Below, one piece after another: positions 7,181 to 13,944 of a DNA stretch of 15,984 bases. A model generated the notes under the pieces. The model made no database searches. It was given only the letters and a program-made list of their open reading frames with translations, and was not told the origin of the DNA. Every line of letters starts with the position of its first letter. Within the stretch, counting starts at the first letter, position 1. The position numbers and the translations under genes are program-made. The stretch is from JBLHKE01 sp047619485 (lineage in GTDB: Bacteria > Verrucomicrobiota > Verrucomicrobiia > Verrucomicrobiales > DEV007): NCBI GenBank assembly GCA_047619485.1, contig JBLHKE010000084.1, positions 1 to 15,984 on the forward strand, written 5' to 3'.

Positions 7181-8179
7181 ATGGCAAAATTTGGAATTAA
7201 TGGTTTCGGTCGCATCGGCCGCAATGTGTTTCGTGCAATGACTCCCGAGCAGCGCAAAAATGTCGTCGCCGTCAATGATTTGACCGACAACAAAACGCTC
7301 GCGCACCTTCTCAAATGGGACTCGACCGCAGGCAAGCTCGACGCTGAGATCAGCTACGATGACACCTCGATCACGGTCGACGGTCACAAGATCACCGTCT
7401 ACGAAGAGCGCGACCCAGCGAAGCTCCCATGGGGTGATCACGGTGTCGACGTCGTCCTCGAGTCGACTGGCTTCTTCACGGCTCGTGAGAAGGCCGAGTT
7501 GCACATCACAAGTGGTGGTGCCAGAAAAGTTCTTATCTCTGCTCCTGGTAAAAACGTCGATCTGACGATGTGCCTTGGCATCAACTCCGACTTGCTCAAG
7601 CCAGAGCACACGGTGGTCTCGAACGCGAGCTGCACGACCAACTGCCTTGCGCCGATGGTCAAAGTTCTCAACGACAGCTTCGGTGTTGAGCGTGGCATCA
7701 TGACGACGATTCACTCCTACACGGGTGACCAGAACCTTTTGGACGCGCCGCACAGCGATCTCCGCCGCGGACGTTCTGCTGCAGTGAACATCGTGCCTTC
7801 GAGCACCGGTGCTGCAAAGGCGATCGGCGAGGTGATCCCTGAACTCAAGGGCAAGCTCACTGGTGGTGCGTTCCGCGTGCCGACTCCGACTGGTTCTGTG
7901 ACTGACTTCACTGCACAGCTGAAGAAGAAGGTGACGGTCGAGGAGATCAACGCTGCTATGAAAGTTGCTGCTGAAGGCCCACTGAAAGGTGTGCTGGAAT
8001 ACAACGTCGAAGAGCCAGTGCTCACCGACATCGTTGGCAACCCGCACTCCTGTGTCTTCGACGCCGATCTCACCATGGAAATGGGCGGCGACTTCATCAA
8101 AGTGGTCGGTTGGTACGACAACGAGTGGGGCTACAGCAACCGCGCGATCGACGCGATGCAGTTGCTCGCTGACGCCTAG
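7181..8179 (+). CDS. gap: Glyceraldehyde-3-phosphate dehydrogenase, type I
   Basis: The cytosolic tetrameric enzyme oxidises and phosphorylates glyceraldehyde 3-phosphate to 1,3-bisphosphoglycerate in glycolysis, and can run in reverse. The 332-residue length is standard. The NAD-binding GFGRIGR is at 8-14, and Asp33 (VNDLTD) points to NAD preference. The catalytic Cys151 sits in SNASCTTNC, with His178 as its partner (TIHSYTGDQ). The LLDAPHSDLRRGR S-loop and the C-terminal WYDNEWGYSNR are intact. The ATG is unambiguous from the conserved MAKFGINGFG N-terminus, yet no Shine-Dalgarno sequence precedes it; the leader is A/T-rich. It is the first gene of the gap-pgk-tpiA cluster and is followed by an intrinsic terminator. 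Confidence 0.98.
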   Translation: MAKFGINGFGRIGRNVFRAMTPEQRKNVVAVNDLTDNKTLAHLLKWDSTAGKLDAEISYDDTSITVDGHKITVYEERDPAKLPWGDHGVDVVLESTGFFTAREKAELHITSGGARKVLISAPGKNVDLTMCLGINSDLLKPEHTVVSNASCTTNCLAPMVKVLNDSFGVERGIMTTIHSYTGDQNLLDAPHSDLRRGRSAAVNIVPSSTGAAKAIGEVIPELKGKLTGGAFRVPTPTGSVTDFTAQLKKKVTVEEINAAMKVAAEGPLKGVLEYNVEEPVLTDIVGNPHSCVFDADLTMEMGGDFIKVVGWYDNEWGYSNRAIDAMQLLADA

Positions 8180-8214
8180 ACTGTCAGCTTTCAGCTAAAC
8201 CCAATGTTTCTTCG

Positions 8215-8251
8215 GAGGGCACCTAGCCAAATCGGCAGGTGCCCTCTTTTT
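8215..8251 (+). terminator. Intrinsic terminator between gap and pgk
   Basis: GAGGGCACCT (8215-8224) pairs perfectly with AGGTGCCCTC (8237-8246) to give a 10-bp GC-rich stem. It is followed at once by five T residues (8247-8251). The 12-base loop contains a further GCC/GGC pairing. This is a textbook rho-independent terminator lying 35 bases after the gap stop and 19 bases before the pgk start. It should reduce read-through into pgk and tpiA. Confidence 0.9.
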
Positions 8252-8270
8252 CCTTAATTTCTCGAATAAA

Positions 8271-9485
8271 ATGGCTAAGAAAACGATCCGCGATCTCGAA
8301 CTCAAAGGGCGCAAGGTGCTCGTCCGTTGTGACTTCAATGTTCCTCTCAAAGATGGGGCGATTACTGACGACACCCGAATTACTGGAGCGATCCCGACGA
8401 TCAAGCATCTGGTTGATGCGGGTGCCAAGGTGATTCTTTGCAGCCACATGGGGCGTCCAGCTAAAGAGAGGGAAGACGGCCGCGATCCAAAGGTGACACT
8501 TACATTGAGGCCGGTTGCCGTTCGCCTAGGTGAACTGTTGGGCAAAGAGATTGCTTTCGCTGACGATTGCATCGGTGAAGCCGTTGCTGATGCTGCCAAC
8601 GTTTTGGGTGATGGTGATGTTCTCTTGCTTGAGAACGTTAGACTCTATGATGAAGAGACCGCCAACGATTCGGATTTTGCCAAGCAGCTCGCTGCGGTTG
8701 CTGAGGTCTTCGTCAACGATGCCTTCGGCACCGCCCACCGTGCGCATGCCTCCACCGCAGGTGTCGCCGATCACGTCGATGATTCGGTGATGGGTCTCCT
8801 CATGGAGCGCGAGCTGAAGTATTTGAAAGAGGAACTCGAGTCGCCCGCGAAGCCGTTTGTGGTGATCCTCGGTGGCAAGAAAGTCAGCGACAAGATTGGC
8901 GTCATCGAAGCGCTCCTCGACAAAGCCGACACGATTCTCATCGGAGGCGCGATGCAGTATGCGTTCCGCAAGGCACAGGGGCATGCGATTGGCGAAAGCT
9001 TTTGTGATGCCGATGATGTCCCGATCGCAAAAGCACTTCTTGAGAAAGACGCTGCGGGCGCCAACAAAATCATCCTGCCGGCAGATAGCTTGGAGGCGGA
9101 TGGTTTTTCCAATGACGCGAATACCAAAAACATCGAACCTTACGCCGATGGCGGGAGCATCCGCGACGGCTGGGAAGGCCTCGATATCGGAGCTAAAGCG
9201 ATTGAGGAATTTTGTGCCGTGTTAAAAGACGCCAAAACAGTCCTCTGGAACGGCCCGATGGGGGTTTTTGAGATCGACGCTTTTTCCAAAGGAACCAGAG
9301 CTGTGGCGGAAACGGTCGCCAATAGCGGCGCTGTCAGCATCATCGGTGGAGGCGATTCTGTCACTGCAGTGAAGAAGTTTGGTCTTGGCGACAAGGTCAC
9401 TTTTATCTCTACTGGTGGAGGGGCTTCTCTCGAATTGCTCGAGGGCAAAGTGCTCCCAGGCGTCGCTGCACTCGACGAGGCTTAG
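8271..9485 (+). CDS. pgk: Phosphoglycerate kinase
   Basis: The monomeric cytosolic enzyme transfers phosphate between 1,3-bisphosphoglycerate and ADP, making 3-phosphoglycerate and ATP. The 404-residue length and both Rossmann-like domains are standard. Substrate motifs are VRCDFNVP (18-25), DDTR (33-36), SHMGRP (58-63), ENVR (121-124) and NDAFGTAHRAH (149-159). Nucleotide-side motifs are KVSDK (204-208), WNGPMGVFE (326-334), GGGDS (359-363) and STGGGASLE (380-388). Two usually constant spots differ: GGKKVSDK where GGAKVSDK is common, and GGAMQYAF where GGGMAYTF is common. The ATG lies in an AT-rich leader without a ribosome binding site. It starts 19 bases after the terminator T-run, so transcription depends on read-through or a promoter within gap. 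tpiA follows after 46 bases. Confidence 0.97.
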   Translation: MAKKTIRDLELKGRKVLVRCDFNVPLKDGAITDDTRITGAIPTIKHLVDAGAKVILCSHMGRPAKEREDGRDPKVTLTLRPVAVRLGELLGKEIAFADDCIGEAVADAANVLGDGDVLLLENVRLYDEETANDSDFAKQLAAVAEVFVNDAFGTAHRAHASTAGVADHVDDSVMGLLMERELKYLKEELESPAKPFVVILGGKKVSDKIGVIEALLDKADTILIGGAMQYAFRKAQGHAIGESFCDADDVPIAKALLEKDAAGANKIILPADSLEADGFSNDANTKNIEPYADGGSIRDGWEGLDIGAKAIEEFCAVLKDAKTVLWNGPMGVFEIDAFSKGTRAVAETVANSGAVSIIGGGDSVTAVKKFGLGDKVTFISTGGGASLELLEGKVLPGVAALDEA

Positions 9486-9531
9486 ACTCCGCAACCAATT
9501 TTCACAGAACCAACCAACAAGACTTACCAAG

Positions 9532-10305
9532 ATGACACGCAAACCAATCGTAGCCGCTAACTGGAAAATGAACATGGGACCGTCCGAGACGGCCGCCTTC
9601 GCCGAGGATTTCCTCTGCAAGGTTGGGAGTAAGATCGACATCGACGTCGTGATCGCCCCGCCGTTCGTATCGCTCGCCTCAGCTTCGGCGATCGGTGACT
9701 CGGAGGTGGTGAAACTCGCCGGCCAAAACATGAACGCCAATGCCTCTGGTGCCTTCACCGGTGAGACAAGTGCGTCGATGTTGAAAGAGCTATTCGTCAG
9801 CTATGTGATCCTCGGCCACAGCGAGCGCCGCGCGATCTTTGGTGAGACCGACGCGATCATCAACGAGAAAATCAAGACGGCCTACGAGGCCGGCTTGAAG
9901 CCAATCTTCTGCATCGGTGAGACGCTCGAGGAGCGCGACGGTGGAAAATTGGAGGAGGTTCTCAAAACGCAGATTGAAGGTGGTCTTGCAGGTGTCGAGG
10001 AGAAGAATATGCTGGAGACGGTCGTCGCCTACGAGCCAGTCTGGGCGATCGGCACCGGTCGCACCGCTAGTTCCGAGCAGGCCCAAGAGGCGCACGCCTA
10101 CGTGCGCAGCGTGATCGCTGGGATGTTCGGTGACGATGTGGCCTCGAAGATCCGCATCCAGTACGGCGGCAGCGTGAAGCCATCGAACATGGGTGAATTG
10201 ATCAACATGGAAGACGTCGACGGCGCGCTCGTTGGTGGAGCGAGCCTCGAGCCTGGTAGTTTCTACGAGATCTGCAAGGCAGCCGAGGAAGCTTGGAAGG
10301 CCTAG
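9532..10305 (+). CDS. tpiA: Triosephosphate isomerase
   Basis: The dimeric TIM-barrel enzyme interconverts dihydroxyacetone phosphate and glyceraldehyde 3-phosphate. The protein is 257 residues. Active-site parts are AANWKMN with Asn10 and Lys12, the electrophile His96 in LGHSERR, the catalytic base Glu168 in YEPVWAIGTG, phosphate loop 6 at 169-176, YGGSVKPSN at 211-219, and VGGASLEP. The ATG at 9532 is chosen because MTRKPIVAANWKMN matches the family N-terminus; the frame is open upstream into pgk, but that extension is not coding. No ribosome binding site precedes it. It follows pgk by 46 bases with no terminator, so the two are probably one transcript. phoH follows after 67 bases. Confidence 0.98.
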   Translation: MTRKPIVAANWKMNMGPSETAAFAEDFLCKVGSKIDIDVVIAPPFVSLASASAIGDSEVVKLAGQNMNANASGAFTGETSASMLKELFVSYVILGHSERRAIFGETDAIINEKIKTAYEAGLKPIFCIGETLEERDGGKLEEVLKTQIEGGLAGVEEKNMLETVVAYEPVWAIGTGRTASSEQAQEAHAYVRSVIAGMFGDDVASKIRIQYGGSVKPSNMGELINMEDVDGALVGGASLEPGSFYEICKAAEEAWKA

Positions 10306-10372
10306 ACTGAAATCGGATCTACGTCACCGCCATCCCAGTTGACAAACCCGTAGCCTGCGAGAGCGTCCGAAC

Positions 10373-11338
10373 ATGTCTAGTCGGACTCTAGAATTCGAGA
10401 ACGCCCATTTCCTGCAATCGTTGTTTGCCGGTGAAGCCGGTTTGCTGAAGGTGGTGGCGCGGACGTTCGACCTCAAGGTCACCACGCGCGACAACTGGGT
10501 GAAGCTCGAAGGCGATGATGATGTGGCGATCGAGCAGGGGGTGGAGTTATTTCGTCGTTTGGAAGAGACGCGCCGGGATGGGGCTGATATCAGTGAGCAC
10601 TCTTTCCGCTTCGCGGTGGAAGCTGTGAGGGCAGGCGAGAGTGGCGCACTCAAAGAGTTGATGGGATACCGCCTGCTTGGTACCGGAACCAAGCCGCCAG
10701 TCGTCCCGAAGACCCGCGGCCAGCTGAATTACCTGAAGGCGATGGATCGCAGCGACGTCGTATTTGGGACAGGTCCCGCCGGGACGGGGAAGACCTATCT
10801 GGCGATGGCACGATTGATCTCTGCCCTGAAGAACAACGAAGTGAAGCGGATTATCCTCACACGGCCTGCGGTCGAAGCTGGAGAGGCCTTGGGATTCCTG
10901 CCAGGGGATTTGCAGGACAAGATCCTCCCTTACCTTCGCCCGCTCTACGATGCTCTCTACGACATGCTCGAACCCACTGAGGTCGAGCGGATGATCGAAC
11001 GGGGGATGATCGAGATCGCGCCTTTAGCCTACATGCGTGGCCGGACGCTGAACCAGGCGGCGATCATCCTCGACGAGGCGCAAAACACCACGCGCGAACA
11101 GATGTTCATGTTCCTCACTCGACTTGGTGATGATTCGCGCTGTGTGGTCACTGGCGATCCTTCACAGATCGACCTGAAAACACGTCACGATTCTGGTTTG
11201 CTCGAGTCAATGGAGGCATTGAAACAGACGGAGGGAATCGAGTTTGTGAAGTTCGAGAAGGCGGACGTCGTCAGGCATCCGGTCGTGCGCCGCATCATTG
11301 AAGCCTATGGAGACCACCGCAACACCTCGCAGGAATAA
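10373..11338 (+). CDS. phoH: PhoH family ATPase (PhoH-like/YbeZ type)
   Basis: The 321-residue cytosolic P-loop ATPase belongs to the PhoH-like/YbeZ group, linked in other bacteria to RNA metabolism together with YbeY. The N-terminal 115 residues form the KH-like/PhoH N-terminal part. The ATPase core has Walker A GPAGTGKT (134-141), ILTRPAVEAGE (161-171), LGFLPGDLQDK (173-183), Walker B IILDEAQN (231-238) and VVTGDPSQIDL (258-268). All are intact. The ATG start follows the 67-base spacer after tpiA; no ribosome binding site is clear. It is the first gene of the conserved phoH, HD-phosphohydrolase, ybeY order. The next gene is separated by about 400 bases holding a MITE-like element that starts 12 bases after this stop, which probably breaks or weakens co-transcription. 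Confidence 0.93.
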   Translation: MSSRTLEFENAHFLQSLFAGEAGLLKVVARTFDLKVTTRDNWVKLEGDDDVAIEQGVELFRRLEETRRDGADISEHSFRFAVEAVRAGESGALKELMGYRLLGTGTKPPVVPKTRGQLNYLKAMDRSDVVFGTGPAGTGKTYLAMARLISALKNNEVKRIILTRPAVEAGEALGFLPGDLQDKILPYLRPLYDALYDMLEPTEVERMIERGMIEIAPLAYMRGRTLNQAAIILDEAQNTTREQMFMFLTRLGDDSRCVVTGDPSQIDLKTRHDSGLLESMEALKQTEGIEFVKFEKADVVRHPVVRRIIEAYGDHRNTSQE

Positions 11339-11350
11339 CCTAGTGCCTAG

Positions 11351-11510
11351 GAGCCTGTCGGACTTACCTGATCCGGCAACAATCGTTTTAGAATTCGCCC
11401 AAATCCACCCTCCGCTTTGGCGGATATTCCAATATACTCCTGCATCGGACAGCGGATTATGACTGAATTCTAAAACGTTTTGCTCGAAATCATCTAAGTC
11501 CGACAGACTC
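11351..11510. mobile_element. MITE-like element with inverted ends and CTAG flanks
   Basis: A 160-base block between phoH and the pgpH-like gene is bounded by inverted ends. The left end is GAGCCTGTCGGACTTA (11351-11366). The right end (11495-11510), on the other strand, reads GAGTCTGTCGGACTTA, one mismatch in 16. Seventeen unmatched bases further in on each side, a second perfect arm of 13 follows: CGTTTTAGAATTC (11384-11396) and its complement (11465-11477). CTAG stands immediately outside both ends (11347-11350 and 11511-11514), consistent with a 4-base target duplication. No transposase frame fits inside. The centre has a TCCGC/GCGGA hairpin and is AT-rich compared with the flanking genes. 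This is best explained as a non-autonomous element mobilised by a DDE transposase of the IS5 or IS1182 kind; that family assignment is inference. Confidence 0.7.
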
Positions 11511-11514
11511 CTAG

Positions 11515-11743
11515 GATCGAAAATTCGTGGAATGGCAAGCTGATTCTAAAACTATTTTTATAAATCTCTGGTCGCTGAAGATTGATTTTAGGAATTGAGC
11601 AGTCTAGCCTTTCAACCAGCCAGCGAAACCAACTGAATTTCTAACTTCGAGATCATCTCACTCTTGATTAGCCCGTCTCCTGTTCTTCCTTGGGAGACGC
11701 GCCACCCCCACCGCCTCCCAGGCATTCCTGCGCCATTTTGACT
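11515..11743. other. AT-rich non-coding stretch upstream of pgpH-like gene
   Basis: No protein-coding or RNA gene was recognised here. It is T/A-rich between about 11515 and 11670 and carries a TATAAA (11559-11564) without a good -35 partner, and a TTGATT (11582-11587) with only a poor -10. It probably holds the promoter for the pgpH-like gene, because the MITE-like element separates that gene from phoH. The exact site is not resolved. Confidence 0.4.
11674..11699 (+). promoter_or_regulatory. Leader hairpin before pgpH-like gene
   Basis: CGTCTCC (11674-11680) pairs perfectly with GGAGACG (11693-11699) around a 12-base pyrimidine-rich loop, 44 bases before the ATG. There is no T-run after it, so it is not an intrinsic terminator. 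It may be a leader structure or chance. Confidence 0.3.
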
Positions 11744-13432
11744 ATGTTCAAATCACTGAAGCGTCTCCAGCTCAAACGCAAGGGTCTGTCGTGTGGACGC
11801 ACCCGTCGTAAGCAGAGCAGCAACGAATTCGTGGAGAGCATCCGTGAGAACAGCATGGTGAAGGTTTTGATCCTCGCGTTGTTCTTCGCCGGGGTCGTCG
11901 CGTTGATCTTCCACTCGCGCTCGATCGTCGAGACGCCGTTCGACGATACAGGACGTGCGTTCGCCCTGGCTGCGATCCTATTCACGGTCGCGATCGGACA
12001 GCTCTTTTTCAACGATGCGGTGACCTTCCGTCGCAATAGCCGGGTGCTGCTCATCTTCTTGGTAATTCTGTCGCATCTCGCGCTGATCTACGGGCTCGGT
12101 GAGGTTGCCCGTGTGAATGGGCTGGCTGGGGAGAGCAGCAATTTCAGTTTTCTACTGCTTCCTTACGCTTTCGCTCCGGCGCTGTGCACTGTCCTGTTAG
12201 GCCGCCACTACGGTATCTACGCAGCGGTGTTCGGAACGCTGTTTGGTGCCTTGCTCGTTCCTGCTGCTGGTGGGTTTACCTTTGCGATGTCGAGTATGAT
12301 TAGTGGATTTGTCGGCGTCTACCTGACAGATCAGATCCGCAAGCGCAGCCGCTTCGTCCGCGCGGGTTTCTACCTCGGACTGACGACCGTGTTACTCGCG
12401 CTCGTCTACGGGCAGATCGTACTGAGCCTAGGGGAAATCGGCCAGGCAAACTGGCGCGTGATCGGTCTGCAGTGTGTGGTCGGCCTCGGGGTCGGAATTG
12501 CGACGATGATGGTAGTTGCAGGGATTTTGCCCGTGATCGAGAGCTGTTTCAGGATCACTACGAGCATCTCGTGGGTTGAGATGGCCGACTTGAACCATCC
12601 TTTGCTTCGCCGTCTGACACTCGAGGCTCCTGGGACTTACCAGCACAGTGTGATGGTCGCCAACTTGTCCAAGGCGGCTGCTGAGGCGATCGATGCGAAC
12701 GCCACGATGTGTCAGGTGTGTTCCTACTTCCACGATATCGGTAAGCTGGTGAAACCCCATTACTTCATCGAGAACATTGGTGACAACGATAACCCGCACG
12801 ATGAACTGACGCCCACCATGAGCGCGCTGGTCATCATCTCGCACGTGAAGGATGGTGTGGACATCGCGCTGAAAAACAAACTCACCAACGAGATCATCGA
12901 CGTCATCCGCGAACACCACGGGACTTCGCTCGCCTACTATTTTTACCGCAAGGCGCTCGACCACCAGGAGGAGGTGCGCAAGGCAGTCGAAGAGGGCAAC
13001 GCCAACGAGGAAGACATCCCAGAAGTCGAGAAGAAGGGCTTCAGCTATCCGGGGCCTCGTCCGCAGACGCGCGAGAGCGGGATCATCAGCTTGGCCGATG
13101 CGATCGAGAGCGCCTCGCGTTCGCTTCAGAAGCCGACGCCTCGCAAGGTGAAACAGACCATCGACGAGATCATCAACGCGCGTATTCTCGACGGGCAGTT
13201 GGACGAGTGTGCGCTGACCTTGGAGGAGGTCAACCTGATCCGCGAGAGCTTCTACACGACGCTCAAGAGCATCATGCACAACCGTATCAGCTATCCGAAA
13301 GCGGATACGGTGACCGGTGAGAAGAAAAATCGTTCGAAGAAGAAGAGGTCGTCCGACAGCAGCACCGCAGAGGGTGGTTCAGGTAAGTCGACCAAGGGCG
13401 CGGGTAAGCGCTCCGGTGCCTTGCTCCCATGA
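11744..13432 (+). CDS. pgpH: Membrane HD-domain phosphohydrolase, PgpH-like c-di-AMP phosphodiesterase
   Basis: The 562-residue protein has a membrane part (about 38-265, seven or eight hydrophobic segments) and a cytosolic HD domain (about 295-515). The HD metal site is complete: His301 (TYQHSVMVANL), His330-Asp331 (YFHDIGKL), His367 (ISHVKDG), His391-His392 (EHHG) and Asp452 (SLADAIESA). NPHDELTPTMSAL and SYPGPRPQTRESGI match PgpH/YqfF proteins, which hydrolyse c-di-AMP to pApA. Unlike Bacillus or Listeria PgpH (about 700 residues), only about 15 residues separate the first and second membrane helices, so the large extracellular 7TMR-HDED sensor is absent. The C-terminal 35 residues are Lys/Ser/Gly-rich and look disordered. 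The ATG at 11744 is preferred over a TTG 54 bases upstream that would add a proline-rich stretch. The stop overlaps the ybeY start as ATGA, indicating coupling. Confidence 0.88.
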   Translation: MFKSLKRLQLKRKGLSCGRTRRKQSSNEFVESIRENSMVKVLILALFFAGVVALIFHSRSIVETPFDDTGRAFALAAILFTVAIGQLFFNDAVTFRRNSRVLLIFLVILSHLALIYGLGEVARVNGLAGESSNFSFLLLPYAFAPALCTVLLGRHYGIYAAVFGTLFGALLVPAAGGFTFAMSSMISGFVGVYLTDQIRKRSRFVRAGFYLGLTTVLLALVYGQIVLSLGEIGQANWRVIGLQCVVGLGVGIATMMVVAGILPVIESCFRITTSISWVEMADLNHPLLRRLTLEAPGTYQHSVMVANLSKAAAEAIDANATMCQVCSYFHDIGKLVKPHYFIENIGDNDNPHDELTPTMSALVIISHVKDGVDIALKNKLTNEIIDVIREHHGTSLAYYFYRKALDHQEEVRKAVEEGNANEEDIPEVEKKGFSYPGPRPQTRESGIISLADAIESASRSLQKPTPRKVKQTIDEIINARILDGQLDECALTLEEVNLIRESFYTTLKSIMHNRISYPKADTVTGEKKNRSKKKRSSDSSTAEGGSGKSTKGAGKRSGALLP

Positions 13433-13884
13433 GTGGGGTAGGGGGCGACCTGCTGCCACGGGTGAAATTTTATGTGCACCTGGAGCATGAGTTGCCTGGT
13501 GGGTTCGATCTTCAGCGGGTAGTGAGTATCGGACCCGGCGCTGTAGCTGAGGCCATGCGGGTGGCGAAAGCTGGGGCTCCCTTAGCGGGACTCGAGGAGA
13601 TCGAGGTAACGCTCGTCAGCGATGGGATCATCGCGGCGGTGCACGTCGATTTCATGGCGATCGATGGAGCGACGGATGTGATCACCTTTGACCATGGGGA
13701 GATTGTGATTAGCACTGAGACGGCGGCGGTTCAGGCTGTTGAGAATGGCAACTCAATCGAGCGCGAGACCGCCCTTTACGTGGTGCACGGGTTGCTGCAT
13801 CTGGCCGGATATGCCGACAAGACCGACACCGAGTTCACCCAGATGGCTGAGATCCAGGCCGAGATTCTTGCAAAGGTCTTCTAA
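13429..13884 (+). CDS. ybeY: Endoribonuclease YbeY (16S rRNA maturation factor)
   Basis: YbeY is a single-domain metalloprotein needed for 16S rRNA 3' end maturation and ribosome quality control. The 151-residue product has TDVITF (82-87), GEIVIS (90-95) and the metal motif HGLLHLAGYAD starting at His120. His120 and His124 are present, but the third ligand position, normally the His of GYDH, is Asp130. The C-terminal E..QM.E pattern is retained. The N-terminal 15 residues are poorly conserved. The ATG overlaps the preceding stop by four bases (ATGA), so translation is probably coupled to the pgpH-like gene. The phoH, HD protein, ybeY order supports the identity. No close ribosome binding site is seen. 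Confidence 0.88.
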   Translation: MSGVGGDLLPRVKFYVHLEHELPGGFDLQRVVSIGPGAVAEAMRVAKAGAPLAGLEEIEVTLVSDGIIAAVHVDFMAIDGATDVITFDHGEIVISTETAAVQAVENGNSIERETALYVVHGLLHLAGYADKTDTEFTQMAEIQAEILAKVF

Positions 13885-13922
13885 TTGAGACTGGCAGGGT
13901 AGATTGTGATTGCCATTTGGGG

Positions 13923-13944
13923 GAATCTTTCCTAAAAGGGATTC
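13923..13944 (+). promoter_or_regulatory. Hairpin covering the amidase ribosome binding site
   Basis: GAATC (13923-13927) and CCT (13931-13933) pair with AGG (13937-13939) and GATTC (13940-13944) around an AAA loop, with a three-base TTT bulge on the left arm. The right arm holds the only Shine-Dalgarno-like stretch (AAAGGG) and ends directly at the amidase ATG. If it folds, it would limit ribosome access. Confidence 0.35.

Noticed and set aside
7061..8047. 328-codon open frame opposite gap
   Set aside because: It is fully antisense to a strongly conserved gene, with no recognisable motif; a mirror of gap codon use.
9379..9531. 51-residue N-terminal extension of triosephosphate isomerase
   Set aside because: The extension overlaps the end of pgk in another frame and has no family support. 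The ATG at 9532 gives the standard N-terminus.
10339..10344. Perfect TTGACA before phoH as a promoter -35 box
   Set aside because: There is no AT-rich -10 at 16-18 bases downstream, and the start codon is only 28 bases away.
11690..11743. TTG start adding a proline-rich N-terminus to the pgpH-like protein
   Set aside because: It is a weak start codon inside the leader hairpin region, and the extra residues do not resemble family members. The ATG at 11744 is more plausible.
12428..13279. 283-codon open frame opposite the pgpH-like gene
   Set aside because: It is antisense to the conserved HD domain and contains no domain features of its own.
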